6,870 nt of DNA from Flavobacteriaceae bacterium (lineage in GTDB: Bacteria; Bacteroidota; Bacteroidia; Flavobacteriales; Flavobacteriaceae), in contig JADHLU010000047.1 of assembly GCA_016780435.1 (NCBI GenBank), forward strand, positions 1 through 6,870, in the 5' to 3' direction. A program made the position numbers and the translations under genes. Of this stretch, positions 1 through 6,412 are shown piece by piece; position 1 is the stretch's first letter; the number at the start of each line of letters is the position of its first letter. The notes beneath the pieces are model-generated. The model searched no databases. It was not told where the DNA came from and worked only from the letters and a program-made list of their open reading frames with translations.

Positions 1-449
1 CCCCCTTTGGCGTAAGGCTCAATGAGGTCAATGACCTTGATTCCCGTAAACAAAACCTCTGTAGAGGTCGAAAGGTTCTCAAAGGCTGGGGCCTCACGGT
101 GAATAGGTAGGCCTTTGTCTCCGTCTTTCTCCAACTCAGCAAGACCATCGATGGGAGCACCGATCACATTGAATAAACGCCCGTAAACGTCTTCGCCAAT
201 GGGCATCTGAATAGGCGCACCGGTAGCAACAACGCTGATTCCACGGCTTAGACCGTCTGTAGAGTCCATCGAAATAGTTCTGACCGTACTTTCACCAATA
301 TGTGATTGAACCTCTAAAATCAGTTCAGAGCCGTCTACCTTATTTAATGTCAGCGAATCGTAAATATTTGGAAGTTTTGATCCTATCTCGAATTCAACAT
401 CAATTACTGGTCCAATGATTTGGGAAACTATACCTGTGTTTTTTGACAT
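1..449 (-). CDS. atpD: ATP synthase F1 subunit beta, N-terminal part (cut by window edge)
   Basis: Catalytic beta subunit of the F1 part of ATP synthase, on the cytoplasmic face of the inner membrane. Only the first 149 codons are present; the gene continues past base 1. The start is ATG at 449-447 and the protein opens [20 protein letters not shown], the usual first strand of the beta-barrel domain. Residues 1 to about 80 form that barrel. The nucleotide-binding domain then begins with recognisable family blocks: [13 protein letters not shown] (about 90-102), PIHREAP (about 115-121) and [15 protein letters not shown] (about 135-149). The sequence stops just before the expected P-loop (GGAGVGKT), so catalytic residues cannot be checked. 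No other atp gene lies upstream. A TonB receptor and its terminator precede it, so this copy starts a transcript of its own, as is usual in Bacteroidota, where atpDC is separate from the other atp genes. Identity is secure. Confidence 0.97.
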   Translation of the reverse strand, partial: MSKNTGIVSQIIGPVIDVEFEIGSKLPNIYDSLTLNKVDGSELILEVQSHIGESTVRTISMDSTDGLSRGISVVATGAPIQMPIGEDVYGRLFNVIGAPIDGLAELEKDGDKGLPIHREAPAFENLSTSTEVLFTGIKVIDLIEPYAKG

Positions 450-499
450 TATGGAAGAAATTAAAACTTTTGGAGTAAAAACCTGTTAAATTTTGCGTG

Positions 500-507
500 C
501 AAATATA
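500..507 (-). promoter_or_regulatory. Probable atpD promoter, -7 element TATATTTG
   Basis: On the minus strand this reads TATATTTG, a full match to the Bacteroidota housekeeping -7 consensus TAnnTTTG. It lies about 50 bases upstream of the atpD ATG, giving a leader of roughly 40-45 bases. No good TTTG-type -33 element is visible at 19-21 bases upstream; that position is occupied by the inverted repeat at 510-539. It is placed after the receptor terminator, as expected for a new transcription unit. The start point is inferred, not observed. Confidence 0.65.
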
Positions 508-509
508 GA

Positions 510-539
510 CCAATTTTAAGGATTATTAATCCCTTTTGG
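510..539. repeat. Imperfect inverted repeat over the -33 region of the atpD promoter
   Basis: The core is GGATTA-T-TAATCC at 520-532, a perfect six-base inverted repeat around one base. It is flanked by further pairing: AA (518-519) with TT (534-535) and CCAA (510-513) with TTGG (536-539), interrupted by an unpaired TTTT and a bulged C. It ends three bases upstream of the TATATTTG element, so a protein bound here would cover the -33 position. It could be an operator or a second weak hairpin behind the receptor terminator. A chance AT-rich dyad cannot be excluded. Confidence 0.4.
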
Positions 540-540
540 A

Positions 541-587
541 CAAAAGAAAACCCTCAGGTTGGAAAGTTCATTCACAATCCTGAGGGT
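541..587 (-). terminator. Rho-independent terminator of the TonB receptor gene
   Basis: On the minus strand, 27 bases after the receptor stop codon, there is a nine-base perfect stem: ACCCTCAGG (587-579) pairs with CCTGAGGGT (558-550). The loop is about 20 bases and can be shortened by two A-T pairs beyond a bulged base. The stem runs directly into a T-rich tract, TTTTCTTTT (549-541). On the plus strand no T tract follows the stem, so it acts for leftward transcription only. It separates the receptor transcript from atpD. Confidence 0.85.
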
Positions 588-613
588 AGTAAATAATAAT
601 GTTTGTTAAAAAA

Positions 614-3448
614 TTACTTTATATCAAATAAAATTGAGGTATAATAAATACTCCCAATATTACCGCTTCCAACTAGACTGACAAACTCATTCCCGCCTAT
701 GTTATTACCGCCAATTCGAAGTTTGGCATTAAGTTTTGCAAGGTCAAGAGTAATCTGAGCGTCCATTACCGTATTTGCATCAATCATTCCATCTATGAAA
801 GAGGCTTCATATAGATATGCATTGTTGTAACGAGCATTTACATTAACTGAAATTGAATTGAACCTACCAGAGAGTCCAGCTTTAATGCGGTGTTTAGGAG
901 TATTCCAAGAGGTTTCAAATGAAGGATCATTTCCGACGGAAAAATCTATCTCGTTAAATTCATAAGCCAAATCAAAAAGAAGGTTTTGACTTAGTGCTTG
1001 TGAAGCACTAATATTTATTCCATAAGTTTTGATATCTTCATCTTGGTTTGAATCTACGCTGTAAATCGCATAACTGCCTTGTGCTAAAGGGTTTGTTATG
1101 CCAGAACCTAAAACTGGCACAATTACATTGGTAGCGCCAATTTTATCACTATAATCACTATAATATGCACTTAAATCAAATGTGAAGCCATTCGAGTTAT
1201 ACCGATAACCAATGTCATAAGATTGTACATACTCGGCATGTACATTCTCTAAGTTTGCGTCTGCACCATTTAAAAGCTTAGCGACCCCAGGGGTAAAAAT
1301 ATAATCTCCCGTGATGTTTGCAGTGGTACCATTTTCAAGTTGTACATTTTGATTGTAACGATCCACACTATCGGGTGAAGAACCTAAAAGGATGGCCGTA
1401 CCGGCATCTAGGGCAATGTACTGATCCTGGTTAGTTGGGTTGCGGAACCCTTGTTGATATGACAGGCGAATGTTTTGGTTGTCTGAAAGATTAAATAACA
1501 AACCTAAACGAGGGGTAACAAATCCATCGAAAAACTCTTGTTTATCGTAACGCATTGAAGCTGTTACACTAATAAAATCATCTAATATATTTCTTTTCCC
1601 TTGCACGAATGCACCGTATTGGTAATAGTTGATTGGCCCGTCATAATCGGTGTATAGAGTGCCACCTGTATTAAGTTCTGAAGAGCGATAAGAAGCTCCA
1701 GCAATAATATTTGCGAAGTTGAATGAATCTTTAAAATCATAAATTAAATCTGCATCAATAACTTGGGAATTGTCTACAATTACGGCTCCAGACCCAAGTC
1801 TAAATGGATTAGATGTCATTGTATTAAGTGCTGCGTTAAAGGCTTGGGAGCCAGGCGCCAACATATTAGCATCTGCAGCTGAACGAGCTGCCTTGTGGGC
1901 AAAAAGAGTGTTGCCTCCCAATGGAGCAAAACCAGCCAAGTTATTTATGGATTGGCCGCCCGTCATAATATCAGCTCCAATAATACCCAAAAGACCAGAA
2001 ATACCAGCTAGATCTGGCGTTAAACCATATGCCATTGCAGCAGCGCCTAGGTATGTCTGAAGATAAGTACCACCCCATCCATTTGTAATGCCTCCAGGCT
2101 GAGCATTTGCAATACCAATGGCGGCTGCTTCCATTTGAAAAGTATTTCCACTCTCTTCTTGGGTCAAATATATCCGCGCTGTAAGCCCTCCTGAGTTAAC
2201 TTCAAATTTGTGCTGTTGTAGCTTGAAATTATCTATAAAATATCTACCTAGAGCCTGAAGTGGTGAACTGCCCTGACCTCTTAGTGAAGAAACTACGAAT
2301 TCCGTATTATCATTCGGACGAAAATGTATAGCGAGATTTGATTTTGTATTCGATACTTGATTGTCTATAAGATCAGATTCATTAATTCCTGTTGTAAGTA
2401 CTGTGTCAAAATAATTTGGAGCAGCAGCCTTTAGCTGCAGTAATAGCGGATTTTGCGTTAAACCATAAATCGCATCCCATTGAGCACTTGAGCTCACAGG
2501 TACCTCCCCATATTTATGGACGGCATTATAATCAGGATTATCAACATTATATCCATCAACTATTTTTCCATCTATGTTATGACGGTAATCATTTACAGCC
2601 CAGTCTGTACCTTCTTTGTGAGAAAGTGTAGCCTTGATAGCCCACTTATCTCCAAGTTTAGTAGCCAAACGAATAGCAACGTCAGTGAACTGATTTGTTC
2701 CAGCCGCTTGCTGTTCTGTGATACCAGTTTTATAATACGCACTTATTCCCTCATGGTCAAAAGGATTTTTACTGTTTAAGAACATGATACCTTTTAGAGC
2801 ATCCGCTCCGTACAGTGCAGAAGCTGCACCCGGAAGCACTTCAATGCTTTGCACATCAAGCTCATTCAAACCAACCAAGTTACCTACAGCAAAACCAAAT
2901 ACGGGTGCCTGATTATTCATCCCGTCTACAAGGGTAACAAATCCTTCATTGTACACAGTACCAAAACCCCTGGTATTGACCTGATTAAAAAGCAGGCCGC
3001 CTTGATTTAGCTGAATTCCTCTTAGATTTTCTAACCCGTTAAAATAATCTGCAGAAGGAGTATTAGCAATTTGAGTTATACCGAACTTTTCTACTGTTAC
3101 TGGTGACTCAAAAATACGCTCAGGCGTTCTTGAAGCCGAAATAACAATTTCGTCGAGAGCCGTTGAGGCCTCAGTTAGAACAACTGTAACAGCAGAACCT
3201 CCGAAAGAAACGGTTGCTGTAGTGTATCCTAAGCTCGAAACGCTAATTGAAAATGGGGGAGTCTGTGAAGCAGAAAAAGCAAAATTTCCATCGAAATCTG
3301 CCACAGCGCCCTCAGATTGACCGACCACAACAATGTTTGCATTCGCAACAGGCTGTCCATTTTGGTCGACTACCTTACCCTGAACAGTAGTTTGGGCAAA
3401 GGCCAAAGTACCTGAGATGAAGCCTAAAAAAAGAAGTAACGTTCTCAT
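614..3448 (-). CDS. TonB-dependent outer-membrane receptor with carboxypeptidase-like N-terminal domain
   Basis: 944-residue outer-membrane importer, energised by the TonB-ExbBD complex, substrate unknown. The start ATG at 3448-3446 opens a clear signal peptide, MRTLLLFLGFISGTLAFAQ, with cleavage probably after Q19. Residues 21 to about 95 are the CarboxypepD_reg-like domain (VQGKVVDQNGQPVANANIVV, then DFDGNFAF and SLGY). The plug follows at about 97-230, with VDGM (174-177) and the conserved plug end GAASALYGADALKG (207-220). The rest is a 22-strand-type barrel, including the QGFRNPTNQDQY block (666-677) and a short C-terminal strand ending SILFDIK. Residues about 436-550 form a long Ala/Gly/Leu-rich segment that is probably an extracellular loop. 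Length and domain order are normal and the frame is intact. No SusD-like partner lies next to it. It has its own upstream gap and a strong terminator, so it is probably transcribed alone. It is visibly more AT-rich than the ClC gene upstream. Confidence 0.93.
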   Translation of the reverse strand: MRTLLLFLGFISGTLAFAQTTVQGKVVDQNGQPVANANIVVVGQSEGAVADFDGNFAFSASQTPPFSISVSSLGYTTATVSFGGSAVTVVLTEASTALDEIVISASRTPERIFESPVTVEKFGITQIANTPSADYFNGLENLRGIQLNQGGLLFNQVNTRGFGTVYNEGFVTLVDGMNNQAPVFGFAVGNLVGLNELDVQSIEVLPGAASALYGADALKGIMFLNSKNPFDHEGISAYYKTGITEQQAAGTNQFTDVAIRLATKLGDKWAIKATLSHKEGTDWAVNDYRHNIDGKIVDGYNVDNPDYNAVHKYGEVPVSSSAQWDAIYGLTQNPLLLQLKAAAPNYFDTVLTTGINESDLIDNQVSNTKSNLAIHFRPNDNTEFVVSSLRGQGSSPLQALGRYFIDNFKLQQHKFEVNSGGLTARIYLTQEESGNTFQMEAAAIGIANAQPGGITNGWGGTYLQTYLGAAAMAYGLTPDLAGISGLLGIIGADIMTGGQSINNLAGFAPLGGNTLFAHKAARSAADANMLAPGSQAFNAALNTMTSNPFRLGSGAVIVDNSQVIDADLIYDFKDSFNFANIIAGASYRSSELNTGGTLYTDYDGPINYYQYGAFVQGKRNILDDFISVTASMRYDKQEFFDGFVTPRLGLLFNLSDNQNIRLSYQQGFRNPTNQDQYIALDAGTAILLGSSPDSVDRYNQNVQLENGTTANITGDYIFTPGVAKLLNGADANLENVHAEYVQSYDIGYRYNSNGFTFDLSAYYSDYSDKIGATNVIVPVLGSGITNPLAQGSYAIYSVDSNQDEDIKTYGINISASQALSQNLLFDLAYEFNEIDFSVGNDPSFETSWNTPKHRIKAGLSGRFNSISVNVNARYNNAYLYEASFIDGMIDANTVMDAQITLDLAKLNAKLRIGGNNIGGNEFVSLVGSGNIGSIYYTSILFDIK

Positions 3449-3486
3449 AATGATAAAATAAGATAGCTTTAGCTAGTTTTTCGTTG

Positions 3487-3494
3487 GAAAGATA
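3487..3494 (-). promoter_or_regulatory. Candidate promoter of the TonB receptor gene
   Basis: On the minus strand TATCTTTC matches seven of eight positions of TAnnTTTG and lies 38 bases upstream of the receptor ATG. Directly upstream is a run of nine A residues (3497-3505 on the plus strand as T), which could act as an UP-like element. The nearest TTTA that could serve as a -33 element is 22 bases upstream, slightly too far. It is the best candidate in the 113-base gap after the ClC gene but weaker than the atpD promoter. Confidence 0.3.
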
Positions 3495-3561
3495 GGTTTT
3501 TTTTTGCTGAATTCGTTAAATACAGCAGGCTGATAATGAGACGCTAAGACAGGCGTTCTTG

Positions 3562-5346
3562 CTAATTGGTGAAGTTTATCAGCTCTCTTCTGTAGGCTGT
3601 GAGCAATTTAGACTTCGATACAAATCCAGCGTACTTGCCTGCCTTAAGCACCGGCAGGTTCCAGGCCCCCGAATCTTGAAAGCGCTGCATGACTTTTTGC
3701 ATGCTGTCTTTCTCATAGCTTATGGTTTCGGGCGGACGCGTCATATAGGCCATTACCGTGGTCTTATCGTAAACGGTTTGATCAAATAAAAACGGACGAA
3801 TGTCATCCAGCAAAATGATACCCACCAACTGCTCTGACTCGTCAACCACCGGAAATAAATTGCGGCTCGATTGGGCTAAACCCTGCTGAAGCAGCTCTCT
3901 AAAGGTCATATCGGCCCGCAAAACAACAAAGTTGGTCTCTATCACGCTATCTAGCGTCATCAGCGTGAGCACGCTTTGATCTTTGTCGAATGAAAGCAGC
4001 GCATCCTTCTCGGCCAATTCTTTGGTATAAATGGTGTGGTTAAGGCTGTTTTTGGTAATCAGGTAGGCCATAGAAACGGCCAGCATTAGTGGAATGAACA
4101 GGGTGTATCCGCCCGTGATCTCAGCGATTAGAAAGATGGCGGTAAGCGGAGCCTGCAGAACCCCCGCCAAGATAGCCGCCATACCCACTAGCGTAAAATT
4201 GGCTTCTGATACCTCATGGGTGAACCCCAACTGATTGATCAATTTGGCGACCGCATTGCCGAGCGAACTACCCATTACAAGGGCAGGAATAATGATTCCT
4301 CCTGTTCCTCCAGCAGCTATGGTCGTGGTCATCACCACTGACTTAAACAAGGTTATGCCTATGAGCAGCACAATGACCACATAGGGGTTATCGGCCCAAT
4401 GGTTTAAGAGCGAGCCTTCAATCACCGACTGGTGATCAGAGGCCAGTAAATTATTGATCACCGAAAACCCCTCGCCGTATAGGGGCGGAATAGCAAAGAG
4501 CATAGCTCCTATGAAGAGCCCGCCGATCACCAGCCGCATGGCCTTTGAGCGTATCTTTTGAAAGAAACCCGTAATGGCGAAATGCACTTTGTGAAAATAA
4601 ACGGAGACCAATCCGGCGAAAAGCCCAAGCAATAAATAGAGCGGAGTATCGTTTACCGAAAAAGACTCTGTAAGCAGCACCTTAAACAGTACCTGGTCTC
4701 CTACAAAAAAGAACGAGGTGATCACTGAAACCAAAGAAGCAATGAGTAGCGGAAGCAATGAGGCAAAGGTCAGGTCTAAGCTAAAAATCTCTATGGCAAA
4801 GACCACCGCGGCTATAGGTGACTGAAAACTTGTGGCGATCACCCCGGCCGCGGCACAAGCGATGAGTAGCTGCCTCGTTTTTCGGTTGAGGTGAAACAGA
4901 TCTCCGAAGGCTGACGAAGCCGCAGATGCCGAGAGAATGGTAGGGCTCAGTAGACCCACAGAACCCCCAAACCCTGCCGTCAGCGGAGCCGTGATAAGCG
5001 GAAAGAAGAACTTGTCTCCGCTGAGTTTTCCTCCGCGCTTAGAGAGGGCATAAAGCACGGTCGGAATCGGATTAAACACCCCCTTCTTATACAATCTTTC
5101 AACAATAAGATAGACCCCGAACAGCCCGAGCATGGGAAGAAAAAAATACAATCCGTTTCGGGTAATTGAAAGCCCTAGCTCGGCGACATAAGCAATCGCG
5201 AAGGTGATATTTTTGATCAGTACAGAGATGAGTCCGGCCACCAAACCAATCAGGGCGCTAAGCATAAACACAAAATTGCGCTCTGAGATATGCTTGTACT
5301 TCCAGATCAGAAACTTGCGCAATAGCGAACTGAGTGTCTCTTTCAC
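3562..5346 (-). CDS. ClC-family chloride channel/transporter homologue with two CBS domains and altered pore motifs
   Basis: 594-residue inner-membrane protein of the ClC family, members of which are dimeric Cl- channels or Cl-/H+ antiporters. The membrane part spans about residues 27-435 and the C-terminal pair of cytoplasmic CBS domains covers about 463-520 and 529-588. Family hallmarks are present: GFGGSVG (125-131), SPIAAVVFAIE (176-186), PPLYGEGF (287-294), GGTGGIIIP (346-354) and GVLQAPLTAIFLIAEITGGY (395-414). Key pathway residues differ from E. coli CLC-ec1. The gating Glu148 position is Leu133 (codon CTG at 4950-4948, in GLLSP where GxExP is expected). The Ser107 position is Asn92 (FNPIP), Phe357 is Ile352 and Glu203 is Ile187. 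Only the Tyr445 equivalent, Tyr440, seems kept. The start is GTG at 5346-5344, overlapping the GNAT stop as GTGA, which implies translational coupling; the next Met (28) would cut into the first membrane segment. No convincing terminator follows. ClC membership is secure; transport activity is uncertain. Confidence 0.93.
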   Translation of the reverse strand: MKETLSSLLRKFLIWKYKHISERNFVFMLSALIGLVAGLISVLIKNITFAIAYVAELGLSITRNGLYFFLPMLGLFGVYLIVERLYKKGVFNPIPTVLYALSKRGGKLSGDKFFFPLITAPLTAGFGGSVGLLSPTILSASAASSAFGDLFHLNRKTRQLLIACAAAGVIATSFQSPIAAVVFAIEIFSLDLTFASLLPLLIASLVSVITSFFFVGDQVLFKVLLTESFSVNDTPLYLLLGLFAGLVSVYFHKVHFAITGFFQKIRSKAMRLVIGGLFIGAMLFAIPPLYGEGFSVINNLLASDHQSVIEGSLLNHWADNPYVVIVLLIGITLFKSVVMTTTIAAGGTGGIIIPALVMGSSLGNAVAKLINQLGFTHEVSEANFTLVGMAAILAGVLQAPLTAIFLIAEITGGYTLFIPLMLAVSMAYLITKNSLNHTIYTKELAEKDALLSFDKDQSVLTLMTLDSVIETNFVVLRADMTFRELLQQGLAQSSRNLFPVVDESEQLVGIILLDDIRPFLFDQTVYDKTTVMAYMTRPPETISYEKDSMQKVMQRFQDSGAWNLPVLKAGKYAGFVSKSKLLTAYRRELINFTN

Positions 5347-5870
5347 GTTGCTAAACTACTAAATGCGTCAGTTCGAAAAAGGGCAAAACGCTTTCGATCG
5401 CCTCTAGGCTCAATTTCAAGAGCCCCCAATTTGAGAACAGCGCGCTGCGATCGAAAATTTTGCTCAAACACTTCAAAAATTACTTGGGTACAACCGCCTT
5501 CAAATGCGTGATCAATCATGGCCTTCTTTAGCTCTTGATTGACCCCCTTGCCCCATAGCGCTTTGGAGAGAAAGGTGTATCCGATCTTGACCGTTTCGGC
5601 TGTCGAATCGTAGTCGTAATAGCGCGTAAAGCCCGCCACCTCGCCAGTGGGCTTGTAAATAAGCGTGTAGGCCCCTAGATCATTGCGCAGTCCGCTTTCA
5701 AAATAGGCGCTGAACTTTTCTTCGGTGTAGCGATCTGTTTCTGAATGCAACGACCAAACCTCAGGGTCTGAGCCAATGGCGAACAGCGTCTTGAGGTCAT
5801 GAGGTTGGGAGGCCCTTAGCAGCAGATGAGGCGTCTCAAGTGGCGTTTGAAAGTGAGTAACGGGTACCAT
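5343..5870 (-). CDS. GNAT-family N-acetyltransferase (RimJ/RimL-like)
   Basis: 175-residue cytoplasmic protein of the Acetyltransf_3 type, which moves an acetyl group from acetyl-CoA to an amine; the acceptor is unknown. The N-terminal TPHLLLRASQPHDLKTLFAI (about 13-32) is the typical opening strand and helix. The central strands contain GEVAGFTRYYDYD (about 76-88). The acetyl-CoA loop and following helix are at 102-124 (SKALWGKGVNQELKKAMIDH, then AFE), where WGKG matches the Q/R-x-x-G-x-G/A pyrophosphate-binding motif. The C-terminal block NFRSQRAVLKLGALE (138-152) is the standard N..S...LKLGA signature. It begins at ATG 5870-5868, 31 bases after the secreted-protein gene, and its TGA overlaps the ClC GTG start, so the genes are very probably co-transcribed. 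Length is normal for the family. Acceptors of this subgroup range from ribosomal protein N-termini to small amines or antibiotics, and the sequence does not decide between them. Confidence 0.88.
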   Translation of the reverse strand: MVPVTHFQTPLETPHLLLRASQPHDLKTLFAIGSDPEVWSLHSETDRYTEEKFSAYFESGLRNDLGAYTLIYKPTGEVAGFTRYYDYDSTAETVKIGYTFLSKALWGKGVNQELKKAMIDHAFEGGCTQVIFEVFEQNFRSQRAVLKLGALEIEPRGDRKRFALFRTDAFSSLAT

Positions 5871-5901
5871 AGGTAGCCCAAAAGTAGTGAAGTCTTTCTG
5901 C

Positions 5902-6360
5902 CTATTTACCTTTGCGGATCATGTAGACATTTTTATTGACCGATCCGTCTTTGTCGAAATTAATCAATTGATCGTCTTGCCACATCCAGTATCCGTCAAA
6001 GTCTAGTTGCGCATTTTCGGATTCAAAATCTTCGATATACAATTTTCCATCGACCAGGGTGTAGCGCAGGTCTTCAATCTCTGGAGCATCGTCTCCTCCA
6101 ATTACGGTAAGCTTAAGGCGGTCGTTTGACTGAAACTCAAAGATCATTTGAATAGACGAGAGGGCTTGGTCTACAAAGCCCGAAACCGCTCCGGCAACCA
6201 TTCGCTCAAAAAGATTCATGTCTTTCGACTCCTCTTCTATGGCCTTTTCGATATCTACCTTTAACTCCCATTGACCGATAAGCTTGCGCTCTTTAATCGG
6301 ATCTTGAGCCAATGAAAAAACAAAAACAAGGCTAAGGGCAAGGGTAAATAGGGTCTTCAT
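5902..6360 (-). CDS. Small secreted beta-rich protein of unknown function (possibly lipocalin-like)
   Basis: 152-residue protein that I do not recognise. MKTLFTLALSLVFVFSLAQ is a clear signal peptide with cleavage likely after Q19. There is no cysteine at the cleavage site, so it is not a lipoprotein and is probably periplasmic or secreted. The mature part opens with KLIGQWELKVD (26-36), resembling the G-x-W strand that begins lipocalin-like domains. Residues about 37-70 are an acidic, then amphipathic helical region (EEESKDMNLFERMVAGAVSG). Four strand-like segments follow at about 71-87, 98-111, 122-136 and 144-150, including GYWMWQDDQLINFD. The mature chain is notably acidic. The start ATG at 6360-6358 is the only one that yields the signal peptide. 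It is first in the cluster with the GNAT and ClC genes and lies directly behind an ECF-like promoter. The lipocalin link is a suggestion from pattern only. Confidence 0.8.
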   Translation of the reverse strand: MKTLFTLALSLVFVFSLAQDPIKERKLIGQWELKVDIEKAIEEESKDMNLFERMVAGAVSGFVDQALSSIQMIFEFQSNDRLKLTVIGGDDAPEIEDLRYTLVDGKLYIEDFESENAQLDFDGYWMWQDDQLINFDKDGSVNKNVYMIRKGK

Positions 6361-6380
6361 GGGTATAGGGTTTATGTAGA

Positions 6381-6406
6381 GACGGATGCATCGCCAAAAT
6401 GTTACA
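6381..6406 (-). promoter_or_regulatory. Candidate ECF sigma factor promoter of the secreted protein-GNAT-ClC cluster
   Basis: On the minus strand the gap after glmS holds TGTAAC (6406-6401), a spacer of exactly 16 bases, then CGTC (6384-6381). This is the layout of ECF-type promoters, for example Bacillus SigX/SigM with TGTAAC or TGAAAC at -35 and CGTC or CGAC at -10. The -35 part continues into ATTTT. Transcription would begin near 6375, leaving a leader of about 15 bases before the ATG at 6360. No TAnnTTTG element is present in this gap. The sigma factor that would use it is not in the window. Confidence 0.5.
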
Positions 6407-6412
6407 AACGTG

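Noticed and set aside
1770..2779. Plus-strand open frames of 71-96 codons antisense to the TonB receptor gene.
   Set aside because: They lie wholly inside a well-supported gene on the other strand, show no recognisable domain and have no promoter or spacing that supports expression.
3506..3560. Possible terminator hairpins after the ClC gene (GCTG/CAGC pairing at 3506-3526; AAGA/TCTT at 3546-3560).
   Set aside because: Stems are only four bases, and on the minus strand the longer one is followed by nine A residues rather than T. No credible intrinsic terminator is seen.
3559..3789. Plus-strand open frame of 76 codons antisense to the 3' end of the ClC gene.
   Set aside because: It covers the conserved second CBS domain on the opposite strand and its translation resembles no known family.
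5879..5886. TACTTTTG on the minus strand, matching the TAnnTTTG -7 consensus just before the GNAT gene.
   Set aside because: It lies only eight bases before the ATG, so the transcript would have almost no leader, and no TTTG-like -33 element sits 19-21 bases upstream. Co-transcription from the upstream gene is simpler.
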